Below, piece by piece: positions 28,348-36,699 of a stretch of DNA of 64,000 nt. The position numbers and the translations under genes are program-made. Each line of letters begins with the position of its first letter. Position 1 is the stretch's first letter. The notes under the pieces are model-generated. The model was not told the origin of the DNA, did not search any database, and saw only the letters and a list, made by a program, of their open reading frames with translations. The DNA comes from Hahella chejuensis KCTC 2396 (GTDB lineage: Bacteria > Pseudomonadota > Gammaproteobacteria > Pseudomonadales > Oleiphilaceae): assembly GCF_000012985.1 (NCBI RefSeq), contig NC_007645.1:6561001-6625000 (forward strand), written 5' to 3'.

Positions 28348-28414
28348 TTCAAATAATTATATCTACTCCAGATAGTATAAACGAATTATTCGAAATAAAT
28401 AAAATATTCGAAAT
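28348..28414 (-). promoter_or_regulatory. Candidate operator of the toxin-antitoxin promoter
   Basis: Immediately upstream of the antitoxin start, TTCAAATAATT (28348-28358) and AATTATTCGAA (28384-28394) form an inverted repeat with one mismatch. ATTCGAAAT occurs twice as a direct repeat (28388-28396 and 28406-28414). The TTCGAA core is palindromic. Such repeats are typical of antitoxin autoregulation. Binding is inferred. Confidence 0.5.
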
Positions 28415-28555
28415 GCCTGTACAGCCTACCACTAAAAATACATCGAACGCCCCTGATACACAGAACCGCGGTAATAATCTGTGCGCCTGCTACACTTTTC
28501 TAAGAATGATCGCCGACATCTAAAACAAATCTAACATCCATGCCGAGGCACAGCT

Positions 28556-29425
28556 ATGATCAGACCTTTCCTCATTGCCATATTGATCTCTGTCTTCACT
28601 GTTTCCGTTCGCGCAGAGACGATGGAAATTCGCCATGTCGCCCTGAGAGAGGGCTCTACGCTGGATCAATACGCGCTTGAATTGCTCAAGTTTCTTGTCG
28701 CGCAAACCGGAACCGACGCTAAATTCATCTCCTTCCAACCTTCCAGCGCGCAGACCCGCCGGGAAATGCTGCTGAAGGATGGTTCTTATGATATCGACTG
28801 GCTGGGGGCCACGGCGGAAATAGAAGAACGGGTGCCGCCGGTCCGCTTCCCCATTCTGCGCGGCCTGCTGGGTCACCGGGTGTTCATCACCAACAAGGAA
28901 ACCAGCGCCAAGCTGTCCAAAGACATGACCTTCGATCAGTTAAAAGCGTTCAGCGTGGTGCAAGGCCAGGGCTGGGGCGACATCCCCATTCTGGTGGGCG
29001 GCGGTTTCACCAAAATGCAGACCAACTCCACGTTCGACAACCTGTTCAAAATGGTCGACGGCGGCAGGGCGGACCTGTTCCCACGCTCCATTATTGAACC
29101 TTATGGCGAGCTGGCGTCACGCTGCAATCTGGGTGCGGACTATGTCTGCACTGACAAAAACATGATGGTGGACGACAAAATTCTGGTGGTCTACAAACTC
29201 CCCATGCTGTATTTCGTGTCGCCCAAGCGCCAGGATCTGATTAACGTTCTGAACACCGCCTTCACTGACCATTACGACGCCTTCCTGGAATTCTTCAACA
29301 ATCACCCATTGGTGAAAGACTCATTACAGAAAATGGAAGGCCGCAAGGTGTTTCACATTGAGGAGAACAAATCTCTCAGCGACGCCACCAGCAATATTCC
29401 CGACAAATACTGGTTGTCGCTCTGA
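28556..29425 (+). CDS. Periplasmic binding protein-like protein, orphan
   Basis: A 289-residue protein with a signal peptide (MIRPFLIAILISVFTVSVRA). Segments such as LKDGSYDIDWLGATAEIEER, FPILRGLLGHRVFITNKE and FNNHPLVKDSLQKMEGRKVF are like family 3 binding-protein-fold proteins found as orphans in marine gammaproteobacteria. No transporter genes are adjacent. It may sense or bind a small solute for an unlinked partner. The ligand is unknown. A strong terminator lies 40 bases after the stop. Confidence 0.72.
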   Translation: MIRPFLIAILISVFTVSVRAETMEIRHVALREGSTLDQYALELLKFLVAQTGTDAKFISFQPSSAQTRREMLLKDGSYDIDWLGATAEIEERVPPVRFPILRGLLGHRVFITNKETSAKLSKDMTFDQLKAFSVVQGQGWGDIPILVGGGFTKMQTNSTFDNLFKMVDGGRADLFPRSIIEPYGELASRCNLGADYVCTDKNMMVDDKILVVYKLPMLYFVSPKRQDLINVLNTAFTDHYDAFLEFFNNHPLVKDSLQKMEGRKVFHIEENKSLSDATSNIPDKYWLSL

Positions 29426-29463
29426 TTCACCACTAAAGACAACCAATCAGACGCAACACGAAC

Positions 29464-29488
29464 AAAGGCGGGACACCCCGCCTTTTTT
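29464..29488 (+). terminator. Rho-independent terminator
   Basis: The six-pair stem GGCGGG/CCCGCC is followed by six T residues. It ends the orphan binding-protein transcript, just before the convergent FG-GAP gene. Confidence 0.9.
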
Positions 29489-29519
29489 GCGTATTCCGGT
29501 CAGCCTGCAGACTTACTTC

Positions 29520-31067
29520 TCAGGGCAGATAAACATAATCCAGGCTGAAGTTGGCCACACGAGACTTTCTCGACACAATCTTGAACTTATAGGTTCCCAC
29601 AACGCCTTCCGTGTCATAGCTGAGCTTTTCCGGCGCTTCGTTAGTGGCGGCGCTGGCCACCAGCGCGCCATCGGGGTTGTACAAGTACAGATCCATATCG
29701 TTGCGCCTGCCGGAGAAGCGCAGTTGCGCGTCGATCTTCCCGCCGGACACCGTCACTTCGTGGTAAACCGGCTCCCAGCCAATGCTCCCTTCAAACGAAC
29801 CTGTAGTCGGCTGCGGCGGCGTTTCACAGAGTTTGAACGTCACCGGCGCCACGCCATGGTTATAGTCGGCGATGGCGATCATATCCGGGCAGCCGTCGCC
29901 GTCCGTGTCCGCCACCGCCAGTCCTTCCGGATCATAGTGGCTTGCATAGGGAATACTCACACGGATTTCCTCACCCAAACCATCCGGTCCGTTCAGATAC
30001 ACGCCCAAGGTGTTCCAACCGCCGTGTAAAACCAGAATGTCATCGTATCCATTGCCGTCCAGATCCACGGCGCGCAGGGTTTCTGGAATGTCGTGGGAGG
30101 TCAGCTGTACCGGCGTATCCATGGCGCCGGCGGCGTTTTGCAAATAGACCCAGAGATACGTTGGCGAGTTGCGCCCTCTGGCGATCGCCAGATCATCCCG
30201 ACCATCGCCATTGAAGTCGCCGGAAGCGATGCCGCTGGCGCTGTCGTTCAGGTCCAGATAGAAAGGCGCGGCGGCAGTAAACGCATCGGCCCCGTCATGC
30301 AAATGCAGTGAAAAATCCGGTCCGGAGCCCTGCCCGGACATAATCGCCAGATCCATCGCCCCATCGTGGTTGAAGTCTCCCAGCGCCTGATCGTTATAAC
30401 CGCTGGCATTGGTGGCCAAGGTGGTTTGATAAGCGACGGAGCCGTCGCCAGCGCCGAAATACTGCGTCGCTGGCGCGGACCAGGGCAGCCCGATCAGATC
30501 TGGAATACCATCCCGGTTGATATCCACTGCATCCAGTGTGTCCGCTGCCGCAGAGCCGACCAGAGAGGTCTGGAAACCGCCCGCGCCGTCATGAGTGAGA
30601 ACGCTCAGGCCCTGAGCATGACCGACAATAATCTCTTCTGCGCCGTCGCCATCCAGATCGGCGATAGACAGTCCGTTACGGTTGCCGGTGGCTTGATAGC
30701 CGATGCGAGTGGGTTCGCCAAGACCGGCGGAGGTGGGATGAAAGACAAAAACGCTGTAGTCGTTTTCTGCATCGAAGTAAAAAGAAGAAACCGCCACCAG
30801 CTCCATGTCGCCGTCACCGTCCACGTCGCCAAAACCGACGGCGTCGATCCAGGTTTTGCCGGGTTTGTAGGCGGCGCCGACCGTGAATCCCGAGCCTTCC
30901 TCGGCGGTGAATTTCATCGCTTCGACGGTGGCTAAGCGAGGGGCCAGCATGGGCGGAGTCAGGCGATCATCGCCCAGTGGGCGGCCATATATATCCGTAG
31001 CGAGAGGCTGCGCCAGCACAGCGCCGGCCTCCAGCATGAGCGTCAATCCTATCAGCGGGGTTTTCAT
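29520..31067 (-). CDS. Secreted FG-GAP/VCBS repeat protein with C-terminal PPC domain
   Basis: A 515-residue exported protein with a signal peptide ending in AGAVLA (about residue 19). Residues 75-400 carry at least six calcium-binding-type repeats of the FG-GAP/VCBS beta-propeller, for example GDVDGDGDMELVAV, ADLDGDGAEEIIVG, GDFNHDGAMDLAIM, GDFNGDGRDDLAIA, VDLDGNGYDDILVL and ADTDGDGCPDMIAI. The last 100 residues (GGKIDAQLRFSGRRNDMDLYLYNPDG... YKFKIVSRKSRVANFSLDYVY) match the bacterial pre-peptidase C-terminal domain, usually attached to secreted peptidases. No peptidase domain is present. It is probably extracellular and may bind carbohydrate or protein. Confidence 0.87.
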   Translation of the reverse strand: MKTPLIGLTLMLEAGAVLAQPLATDIYGRPLGDDRLTPPMLAPRLATVEAMKFTAEEGSGFTVGAAYKPGKTWIDAVGFGDVDGDGDMELVAVSSFYFDAENDYSVFVFHPTSAGLGEPTRIGYQATGNRNGLSIADLDGDGAEEIIVGHAQGLSVLTHDGAGGFQTSLVGSAAADTLDAVDINRDGIPDLIGLPWSAPATQYFGAGDGSVAYQTTLATNASGYNDQALGDFNHDGAMDLAIMSGQGSGPDFSLHLHDGADAFTAAAPFYLDLNDSASGIASGDFNGDGRDDLAIARGRNSPTYLWVYLQNAAGAMDTPVQLTSHDIPETLRAVDLDGNGYDDILVLHGGWNTLGVYLNGPDGLGEEIRVSIPYASHYDPEGLAVADTDGDGCPDMIAIADYNHGVAPVTFKLCETPPQPTTGSFEGSIGWEPVYHEVTVSGGKIDAQLRFSGRRNDMDLYLYNPDGALVASAATNEAPEKLSYDTEGVVGTYKFKIVSRKSRVANFSLDYVYLP

Positions 31068-31206
31068 AATGGGTCCTCCTTTATGCGTTGATTCTCCCGC
31101 ATCAAACCCGCTTCTCTCTTGTTTGTACTTCCAAGAGCGGAGCTGGGTGATGCGGTAAGCTCATCCTCGCAAGCAGTACGACCCTATATGTCGGATTCGA
31201 CGCCAA

Positions 31207-32865
31207 CTACTTCGCATTCTCCAGGAGACAGCAGGAGAAGGCAGGAAGCATGACCTCGCCATTAGAAATCACCGCGTCTGACGGAAGTAACGGTTCACTC
31301 CAGCGATTGCCGGGCAACGCAAACGTCTGCGCCTGAGGAGAGAGGTTAAATATCCCTAATACTTGAGTTTCGCCTTCCGCCCGCAAAATCCCAAACAACT
31401 CATCCGGAGCGTTCAGCAACTCCGCTCGTCCCCGCCGCAGCTCGGCCCGCGCCTTACGCAGCGCCAGCGCCTGCCGGGCATAACGCAACACCGAGTCCGC
31501 CTCATCTTCCTGCCGGTTCGCCGCTGCGGCCAGATGCTCATCCGGCAACGGCAGCCAACTTTGTCCCGCGCTGAAGCCGCCGCAGGGAGCGTCGTCGCGC
31601 CAGGGCATCGGCGTGCGGCAGCCATCGCGGCCTTTGGCGTGCGGCCAGCCATTAATGCCTTCCGGGTCCTGCAACAGTTCATAAGGCAGGTCCGCCTGGG
31701 TCAGACCCAACTCTTCGCCCTGATACACACAGGCTTTGCCCGGCAGCGTCATCAGCAAGGTCAGCGCGGTTTTCGCCAGCGTTTTTTGCTGAGCAGGCGT
31801 CGCCTCCGCCGCCCAGCGCGAGGTCACCCGCATCACATCGTGATTGCCCACGGCGAAAGTCAGCTTGCCGGGACCGACTTCCGCCAGCACCGCCGCCACA
31901 ATGTCTTTCACCACCCGGCCGCTGATGGGCGCGCCCAGGAGGGAAAAATTGTAGCAGGACTGCAGGCGATCCTCCCCCGCCGTGTATTGAGCGCTCACCG
32001 CCATACCGTCGCCGCCCACTTCTCCCAGCAGAAAGCGGCCGTCATAGCGATCCGCCAACGCCCGCAGACGGGTCAGAAACGTCACTACCTCATCATGCTG
32101 ATTGAAGGAATGCCGGTGGTGCTGCAAATGAAACGGGTTGGCCCGCGCCGCGGCGGATTGCCGGAATGGATCGTCCAGATCCCTCGCTGGGTTATCCGTC
32201 AGTTCAGGGTCATACGCCAGGGTGGCGATGGCGTCGATGCGCAGGCCGTCCACGCCCCGCTTGAACCAGAACTCCGCCTGCGCCAGCATGGCTTCCGTCA
32301 CGGCCGGATTTCGGTAGTTCAGGTTGGGCTGGCCCGGCAGGAAGTGATGCAGATAGTACTGGGCGCGGCGACCGTCCCAGGTCCAGGAAGGTCCGCCAAA
32401 ATGCGCGCGCCAGTTGTTGGGAGGGCTGCCGTCCGGTTTGGGGTCGCGCCACACGTACCAGTCCGCCTTGGCATTGCTGCGGTCGGAGCGGCTTTCCTGG
32501 AACCAGGGATGTTCATCGGAGGTATGGCAGGGAACCAGATCGATCAGCAGTTTCAACCCCCGTTCATGCATCGCCGCTAACATGCGGTCAAAGTCCGCCA
32601 GTGTTCCGAAGATAGGATCGACGTCGCAGTAGTCCGCCACGTCATAGCCGAAGTCCTTCATGGGAGACTTGAAGAACGGCGAAATCCACACGGCGTCTAC
32701 GCCCAGGCTGGCGATGTAGTCCAGCTTTTCCGTAATGCCGTTCAGATCCCCGACGCCGTCGCCGTTGGAATCGCAAAAACTGCGCGGATAAATCTGATAA
32801 ATCACGCCGCCGTCGCTCCAATCCGAACGCTGCGTTCGCCCTTGCAATGCATAACTTTCCGCCAT
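31207..32865 (-). CDS. GH13 alpha-glucosidase
   Basis: A 552-residue cytoplasmic glycoside hydrolase from the ATG at 32865, which follows GAGGTG by six bases. Family 13 regions in order are DAVWISPFFKSPMKDFGYD; DLVPCHTSDEHPW; DGLRIDAIA (catalytic nucleophile aspartate); FLLGEVGG (acid/base glutamate); and FAVGNHDVMR (transition-state aspartate). It hydrolyses alpha-glucosides such as maltose or isomaltose; the exact bond cannot be fixed. It is divergent from a LacI-type regulator gene, with palindromic operators between them, so the sugar probably induces it. No sugar transporter is adjacent. Confidence 0.92.
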   Translation of the reverse strand: MAESYALQGRTQRSDWSDGGVIYQIYPRSFCDSNGDGVGDLNGITEKLDYIASLGVDAVWISPFFKSPMKDFGYDVADYCDVDPIFGTLADFDRMLAAMHERGLKLLIDLVPCHTSDEHPWFQESRSDRSNAKADWYVWRDPKPDGSPPNNWRAHFGGPSWTWDGRRAQYYLHHFLPGQPNLNYRNPAVTEAMLAQAEFWFKRGVDGLRIDAIATLAYDPELTDNPARDLDDPFRQSAAARANPFHLQHHRHSFNQHDEVVTFLTRLRALADRYDGRFLLGEVGGDGMAVSAQYTAGEDRLQSCYNFSLLGAPISGRVVKDIVAAVLAEVGPGKLTFAVGNHDVMRVTSRWAAEATPAQQKTLAKTALTLLMTLPGKACVYQGEELGLTQADLPYELLQDPEGINGWPHAKGRDGCRTPMPWRDDAPCGGFSAGQSWLPLPDEHLAAAANRQEDEADSVLRYARQALALRKARAELRRGRAELLNAPDELFGILRAEGETQVLGIFNLSPQAQTFALPGNRWSEPLLPSDAVISNGEVMLPAFSCCLLENAK

Positions 32866-32889
32866 GGGTCGCACCTCATCTGCTTGAAC

Positions 32890-32901
32890 ATAAACGATTA
32901 A
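32890..32901. promoter_or_regulatory. Possible second operator half near the glucosidase start
   Basis: ATAAACGATTAA resembles the core of the strong palindrome at 32987-33002 (TAAACGTTTA) with a mismatch. It lies 25 bases before the glucosidase start. It would allow repression by looping between two sites. The match is imperfect. Confidence 0.35.
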
Positions 32902-32986
32902 CTAAAATGATTTCAAACCAAGCCTGATTTTCTATATAAATACGAAAAATCTCGCTTCTTACTCGATTTTAAGCGGATGCTATGGA

Positions 32987-33002
32987 ACGTAAACGTTTAC
33001 GT
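32987..33002. promoter_or_regulatory. LacI-family operator in the divergent promoter region
   Basis: ACGTAAACGTTTACGT is a perfect 16-base palindrome with the central CG typical of LacI/GalR family operators. It lies 42 bases before the regulator start and about 120 bases before the glucosidase start, placed to control both. Confidence 0.75.
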
Positions 33003-33043
33003 CAACAGAGTAAAACACAGGCTTTTAATGGGGATTTACAGCC

Positions 33044-34063
33044 ATGAAAACCACCATCAAAGACGTCGCCCGACGCACCGGCGTGTCCATCGCCACGGTG
33101 TCCCGGGTCATCAATGGGCTGGGCGGATACTCCAACGACACCCGCAAAAAAGTATTGTCCGCCATCGACGAAATGGGCTTTCGACCCAACGCCGTGGCGC
33201 GGGGGCTGGTGAGCAAAAAGACCCACACCATCGGCGTCATGCTGCCGGACGTCTCGGGGATGCTGGCGGCGGAGATCCTCAAGGGCATTGAGTCCGTAGC
33301 CAAAGAGCAGCGCTACAGCGTCATTGTCTGCAACACCAATTATTCCGGCGACCGCTCCCAGGAATACGTGCGGACGTTGAAAGAGAAACAGGTGGACGGC
33401 GTGCTGGCGGTCAGCGAGTACATGACGCCGGAAAAAAGCAAAGCGCTATTGAGCCTGAATCTGCCTGTCGTGCTGATTTCCACTCTGTCCTACTCCTATC
33501 CCTTCCCCTACGTGAAGGTGGATGACAAACAGGCCGCCTACAGCGCCGTCTGCCACCTCATCGACAAAGGCCACCGCCGCATCGCCATGATCAGCGGCGA
33601 TCGCGCCGACCTCATCGCCGGGGCGCCCCGCATAGAAGGTTATGTTCAGGCGTTGCGGGACCATGGGCTCAGCGTGGATGAGTCGCTGATTCGCTATCGG
33701 GCGGAGTTTGAGTCTTTCGGCTTTCACAGCGGCGCGCTGTGTATGGAAGGGTTACTGCGGGACAAGCCCGGCCAGTTCAGCGCCGTGTTCGCCGCCAGCG
33801 ACGAACTGGCGATGGGCGCGCTATCCTGCGCCTACCGCCATGGCGTCCGCATCCCAGATGATCTGTCGATTATCGCCTACGACGACACCCGCATCGCGGA
33901 AATGGCGACGCCGCCGCTGACCGCGCTGCATCAGCCGTTGTTCGCCATGGGCAGTCGTGCGGCGGAAATGCTGTTGGACATGTCCGCCGCCGGAACCCTG
34001 GAAGCCGACAGCGTGATCATCCCGCACAAAATTATTGAGCGGGAGTCAGTCCGGGCGCTCTAG
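33044..34063 (+). CDS. LacI-family transcriptional regulator
   Basis: A 339-residue repressor. The N-terminal helix-turn-helix and hinge (TIKDVARRTGVSIATVSRVINGLGG...NAVARGLVSKKTHTIGVM) are canonical. The rest is the periplasmic-binding-type sensor domain, with IAMISGDRA, VFAASDELAMGAL, LSIIAYDDTRIAEMATPPLT and a C-terminal ligand/dimer region. It probably represses the divergent glucosidase gene and itself through the palindrome at 32987-33002. The effector is most likely an alpha-glucoside, inferred from the neighbour. Confidence 0.94.
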   Translation: MKTTIKDVARRTGVSIATVSRVINGLGGYSNDTRKKVLSAIDEMGFRPNAVARGLVSKKTHTIGVMLPDVSGMLAAEILKGIESVAKEQRYSVIVCNTNYSGDRSQEYVRTLKEKQVDGVLAVSEYMTPEKSKALLSLNLPVVLISTLSYSYPFPYVKVDDKQAAYSAVCHLIDKGHRRIAMISGDRADLIAGAPRIEGYVQALRDHGLSVDESLIRYRAEFESFGFHSGALCMEGLLRDKPGQFSAVFAASDELAMGALSCAYRHGVRIPDDLSIIAYDDTRIAEMATPPLTALHQPLFAMGSRAAEMLLDMSAAGTLEADSVIIPHKIIERESVRAL

Positions 34064-34095
34064 CGTTGCCGCCAAAGCGCCGCATAACGGGGAAT

Positions 34096-34800
34096 TTAAA
34101 TCGTCGAATAGTGGCGGTAGATGCGGCCAAGCACTTCCAGATCGCCCATACTGGGGTTCCAATCGCCGCTGACAACATGACCGGGATCAATCTTGCAGCC
34201 GCCGTAACGGGTGTTGTCGACCGAGTCCATCAGACCCGCCGCCTGATCCGCATACATCATGATGGATTTGGGGTCGAAATCTGTGCCATAGGTTTCAAAT
34301 TTACGGGTGCTGTTGCGCTTGTTCAGCTTGTAGGCGTCCAGCGCCATTTTGTTAGCGCCCCAGGTATTGAGCACACTGTCTGGCGCATCGTCGCGCTCAT
34401 GCTCATGGGCCAGCCCCAGGGCGTGCCCTACTTCATGGGGCAGCGACTTGATATTGGCTTTGCCATAGACTCCCAGCTTGGTGCTGGCGCCGGGGAAATA
34501 TCCGATATCCGCGGAGTTGCTGGCGAAATTGAGTGTGGCCACGCCATTGCCAGCCGCGCCGACTTCTACGAACTTGATCAACTGGACGCCCCAATATTCC
34601 AGAACGCAGTGCTCCCAGCGACGGAATGTCGTTCGCACAATCTGCACATATTCCCTGTCCAGCCCCTCCGGCGCGAACACCTTCACCACGCCGTTCGGCC
34701 AGGGGCCGCCGACATTGGTTTCACTCTCAGAGAACTTGCCATCCCAACTCATGCGGTAAACCATTGCAGTACCGCCATCTCTTTTACATCCCAATCCCAT
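34096..34800 (-). CDS. Astacin-like (M12A) zinc metallopeptidase
   Basis: A 234-residue protein with the extended metzincin zinc site: HEVGHALGLAHEHERDD at residues 122-138, giving three zinc histidines (122, 126, 132) and the catalytic glutamate 123, plus the astacin HE-x-R continuation. The Met-turn SIMMY at 179-183 carries the expected tyrosine. The first 30 residues are not a signal peptide, so export, if any, would use another route. GGAG lies seven bases before the start. Cysteines are at residues 5, 65 and near 202. It is a single gene, with no obvious inhibitor or partner. Confidence 0.87.
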   Translation of the reverse strand: MGLGCKRDGGTAMVYRMSWDGKFSESETNVGGPWPNGVVKVFAPEGLDREYVQIVRTTFRRWEHCVLEYWGVQLIKFVEVGAAGNGVATLNFASNSADIGYFPGASTKLGVYGKANIKSLPHEVGHALGLAHEHERDDAPDSVLNTWGANKMALDAYKLNKRNSTRKFETYGTDFDPKSIMMYADQAAGLMDSVDNTRYGGCKIDPGHVVSGDWNPSMGDLEVLGRIYRHYSTI

Positions 34801-34951
34801 GATCCCACTCCTTTTTAGTTATGGATCTCAGAGTTTAGCTCGTCTCAATTCAATGTTACTGAGACGACGCCAATCCAATTTCAGTGCGATCCAGGGAGCG
34901 ACGTTGGAGACGCCTTCCAGTCATGAGAAAATGTTATTTATTGTAATTCCG

Positions 34952-35602
34952 TCATCCCGCGCCGCCCCACTGGTTGAACCAGACCAGTTCCTCCAAGACC
35001 TTGCGCTGACTCCAGTTTTCCTGTTGCAGCATGGGCGCGTCGTAAAATTTGTCCACATGTCCCAGACACAGAATGGCGATGGGCTCACTGCCCACCGGAC
35101 ATTGCAGCAACGCGGCTAACTCGCCGGGATCGAACAACGACACCCACCCCATGCCGACGCCTTCGCAGCGGGCCGCCAGCCAGAGGTTTTGAATCGCGCA
35201 GCTGGCGGAGGCCAGGTCCATATCCGGCATGGTGCGACGGCCAAAGATATATTTTTCGCGGCGATCCGTGAGCATCACCACCAGCAATACCGGACACTCA
35301 CGCACGCCTTCCACTTTCAGACGCATGAACTCTTGCCCGCGTTCGCCCAGCGCCTCCGCCGTCAGCAAGCGCTCTTTCTCCACCGTGGCGGCGATATCCC
35401 GGCGCAAACTGGGTTCGGTGACGCGAATAAAGCGCCAGGGCTGCATGAAGCCCACGCTGGGAGCATGATGCGCCGCCTGCAGAATGCGCTCCAACGTCGC
35501 GTCGTCCACCGGGTCCGGCAGGAAATGACGCATATCGCGTCGCTCATAGATGGCGCGATACACCGCCTGTCTTTCTTCAGGGGAAAAGCCGCTGTCTGTC
35601 AT
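34952..35602 (-). CDS. bluB: 5,6-dimethylbenzimidazole synthase
   Basis: A 216-residue flavin-dependent enzyme that converts FMNH2 with oxygen into the lower ligand base of vitamin B12. BluB signatures are RRDMRHFLPDPVDD at the N-terminus, HHAPSVGFMQPWRFI, the TMPDMDLASASCAIQNLWLAARCEGVGMGWVS core with the conserved aspartate, and the C-terminal LCLGHVDKFYD segment. The gene is the last of a leftward set cbiB-cobC-bluB. Oxygen-dependent BluB next to early-cobalt pathway genes shows the cell makes B12 in the presence of air. Confidence 0.95.
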   Translation of the reverse strand: MTDSGFSPEERQAVYRAIYERRDMRHFLPDPVDDATLERILQAAHHAPSVGFMQPWRFIRVTEPSLRRDIAATVEKERLLTAEALGERGQEFMRLKVEGVRECPVLLVVMLTDRREKYIFGRRTMPDMDLASASCAIQNLWLAARCEGVGMGWVSLFDPGELAALLQCPVGSEPIAILCLGHVDKFYDAPMLQQENWSQRKVLEELVWFNQWGGAG

Positions 35603-35610
35603 GAATTGCC

Positions 35611-36699
35611 TTATTTGTTATCGAGGGCGGCGGTCAGTCTCCCTGCGAGACCAGCGTCCTCCAAGTCAAAAAGTCCAAACCGTAAGTACGCCAGCTCGGC
35701 ATTCACCCGCCACAGGCGGATCAGCACTCCCCGCTGCGCGCAACGTTGGAAAATCCGCTCGGCCTGCGCGGTTGTCGTCAACACGGAAACAAACAACGAC
35801 GTGCGGCGGCATTCAAGCGCTGTCTTCAAGGCTGGCTGCGCCAACAACAGGTCCTGCAATGACTCGCTCACTCGCGCCAGTTTATCGCGCATGGCGACAA
35901 TCCAGGCCTCATCGCGCAGCGCCCGCGTCGCCACATATTGCGCGGCGCTGTTCACCGTCCAGGGACCAAGCTGGCGCTGCAACGCCGCTAGCCAGTAAGG
36001 CGCGGCCGCCACAAATCCCAAACGCACTCCCGGCCAGCCAAAAAATTTGCCGAAGGAGCGCAGCACAACGACGTTCTCCGGCAAGGTCTCGCCCAGCAGG
36101 CTGGAATCCGCCTCCGCATCGGCGAAGGCTTCATCCGCCACTAGCACCGCGCCGCGAGTTTGCAGTCCCTGCGCCAACTCACGCAGCGTCGCCAATGGCG
36201 TCGTACGGGCGGCGGGGTTATTCGGATTAATCACCACCAGCACGCGCAAGTTTTCTGTCTGCGCCAGACGCGCCGCCGCCCCCGCCAGATCCCCCGCAGG
36301 ATAGTGGACGATGTTGAAACCCTGACGACGCCAGTGATGCTCATGCTCGCGATAACCGACGTCCGGCAGCGCCGCTGCGCCGGGCGCGCAGCAGGCGGGC
36401 AGATGCTGAATCGCCCATTGCGCGCCGGGAATCGCCAGCAGGGAATCCGTCCCGTAATAAGCGCTGGCGGCCTGTTGCAGCGCCGGATCGAAATAAGGCA
36501 GACGCCGAAAGACTTGCGCCGGAATGCTCGTCAATGGGTACGGAAACGGACTGACGCCGGTGGACAGATCCAGCCAGTCATCAGGGTCAATGCCGTAGAG
36601 TTGACTGTACTTTCCCAGGTCGCCGCCATGGACGGGAACCGGCTCTTCCGCCTGAGGGCCCGCATGGCCGGCCCCGTTATCGAAGTCGTTCCCGTTCAT
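35611..36699 (-). CDS. cobC: Threonine-phosphate decarboxylase (CobD of Salmonella, CobC of Pseudomonas)
   Basis: A 362-residue PLP enzyme related to histidinol-phosphate aminotransferase. It makes the aminopropanol phosphate arm of the corrinoid loop. It starts with HGGDLGKYSQLYG after a short leader, then LDLSTGVSPFPYP. The cofactor lysine is in RSFGKFFGWPGVRLGF (lysine 218), and the aspartate in VLVADEAF binds the pyridine nitrogen. It abuts cbiB without a gap and precedes bluB by eight bases, so all three are one operon. Confidence 0.9.
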   Translation of the reverse strand: MNGNDFDNGAGHAGPQAEEPVPVHGGDLGKYSQLYGIDPDDWLDLSTGVSPFPYPLTSIPAQVFRRLPYFDPALQQAASAYYGTDSLLAIPGAQWAIQHLPACCAPGAAALPDVGYREHEHHWRRQGFNIVHYPAGDLAGAAARLAQTENLRVLVVINPNNPAARTTPLATLRELAQGLQTRGAVLVADEAFADAEADSSLLGETLPENVVVLRSFGKFFGWPGVRLGFVAAAPYWLAALQRQLGPWTVNSAAQYVATRALRDEAWIVAMRDKLARVSESLQDLLLAQPALKTALECRRTSLFVSVLTTTAQAERIFQRCAQRGVLIRLWRVNAELAYLRFGLFDLEDAGLAGRLTAALDNK

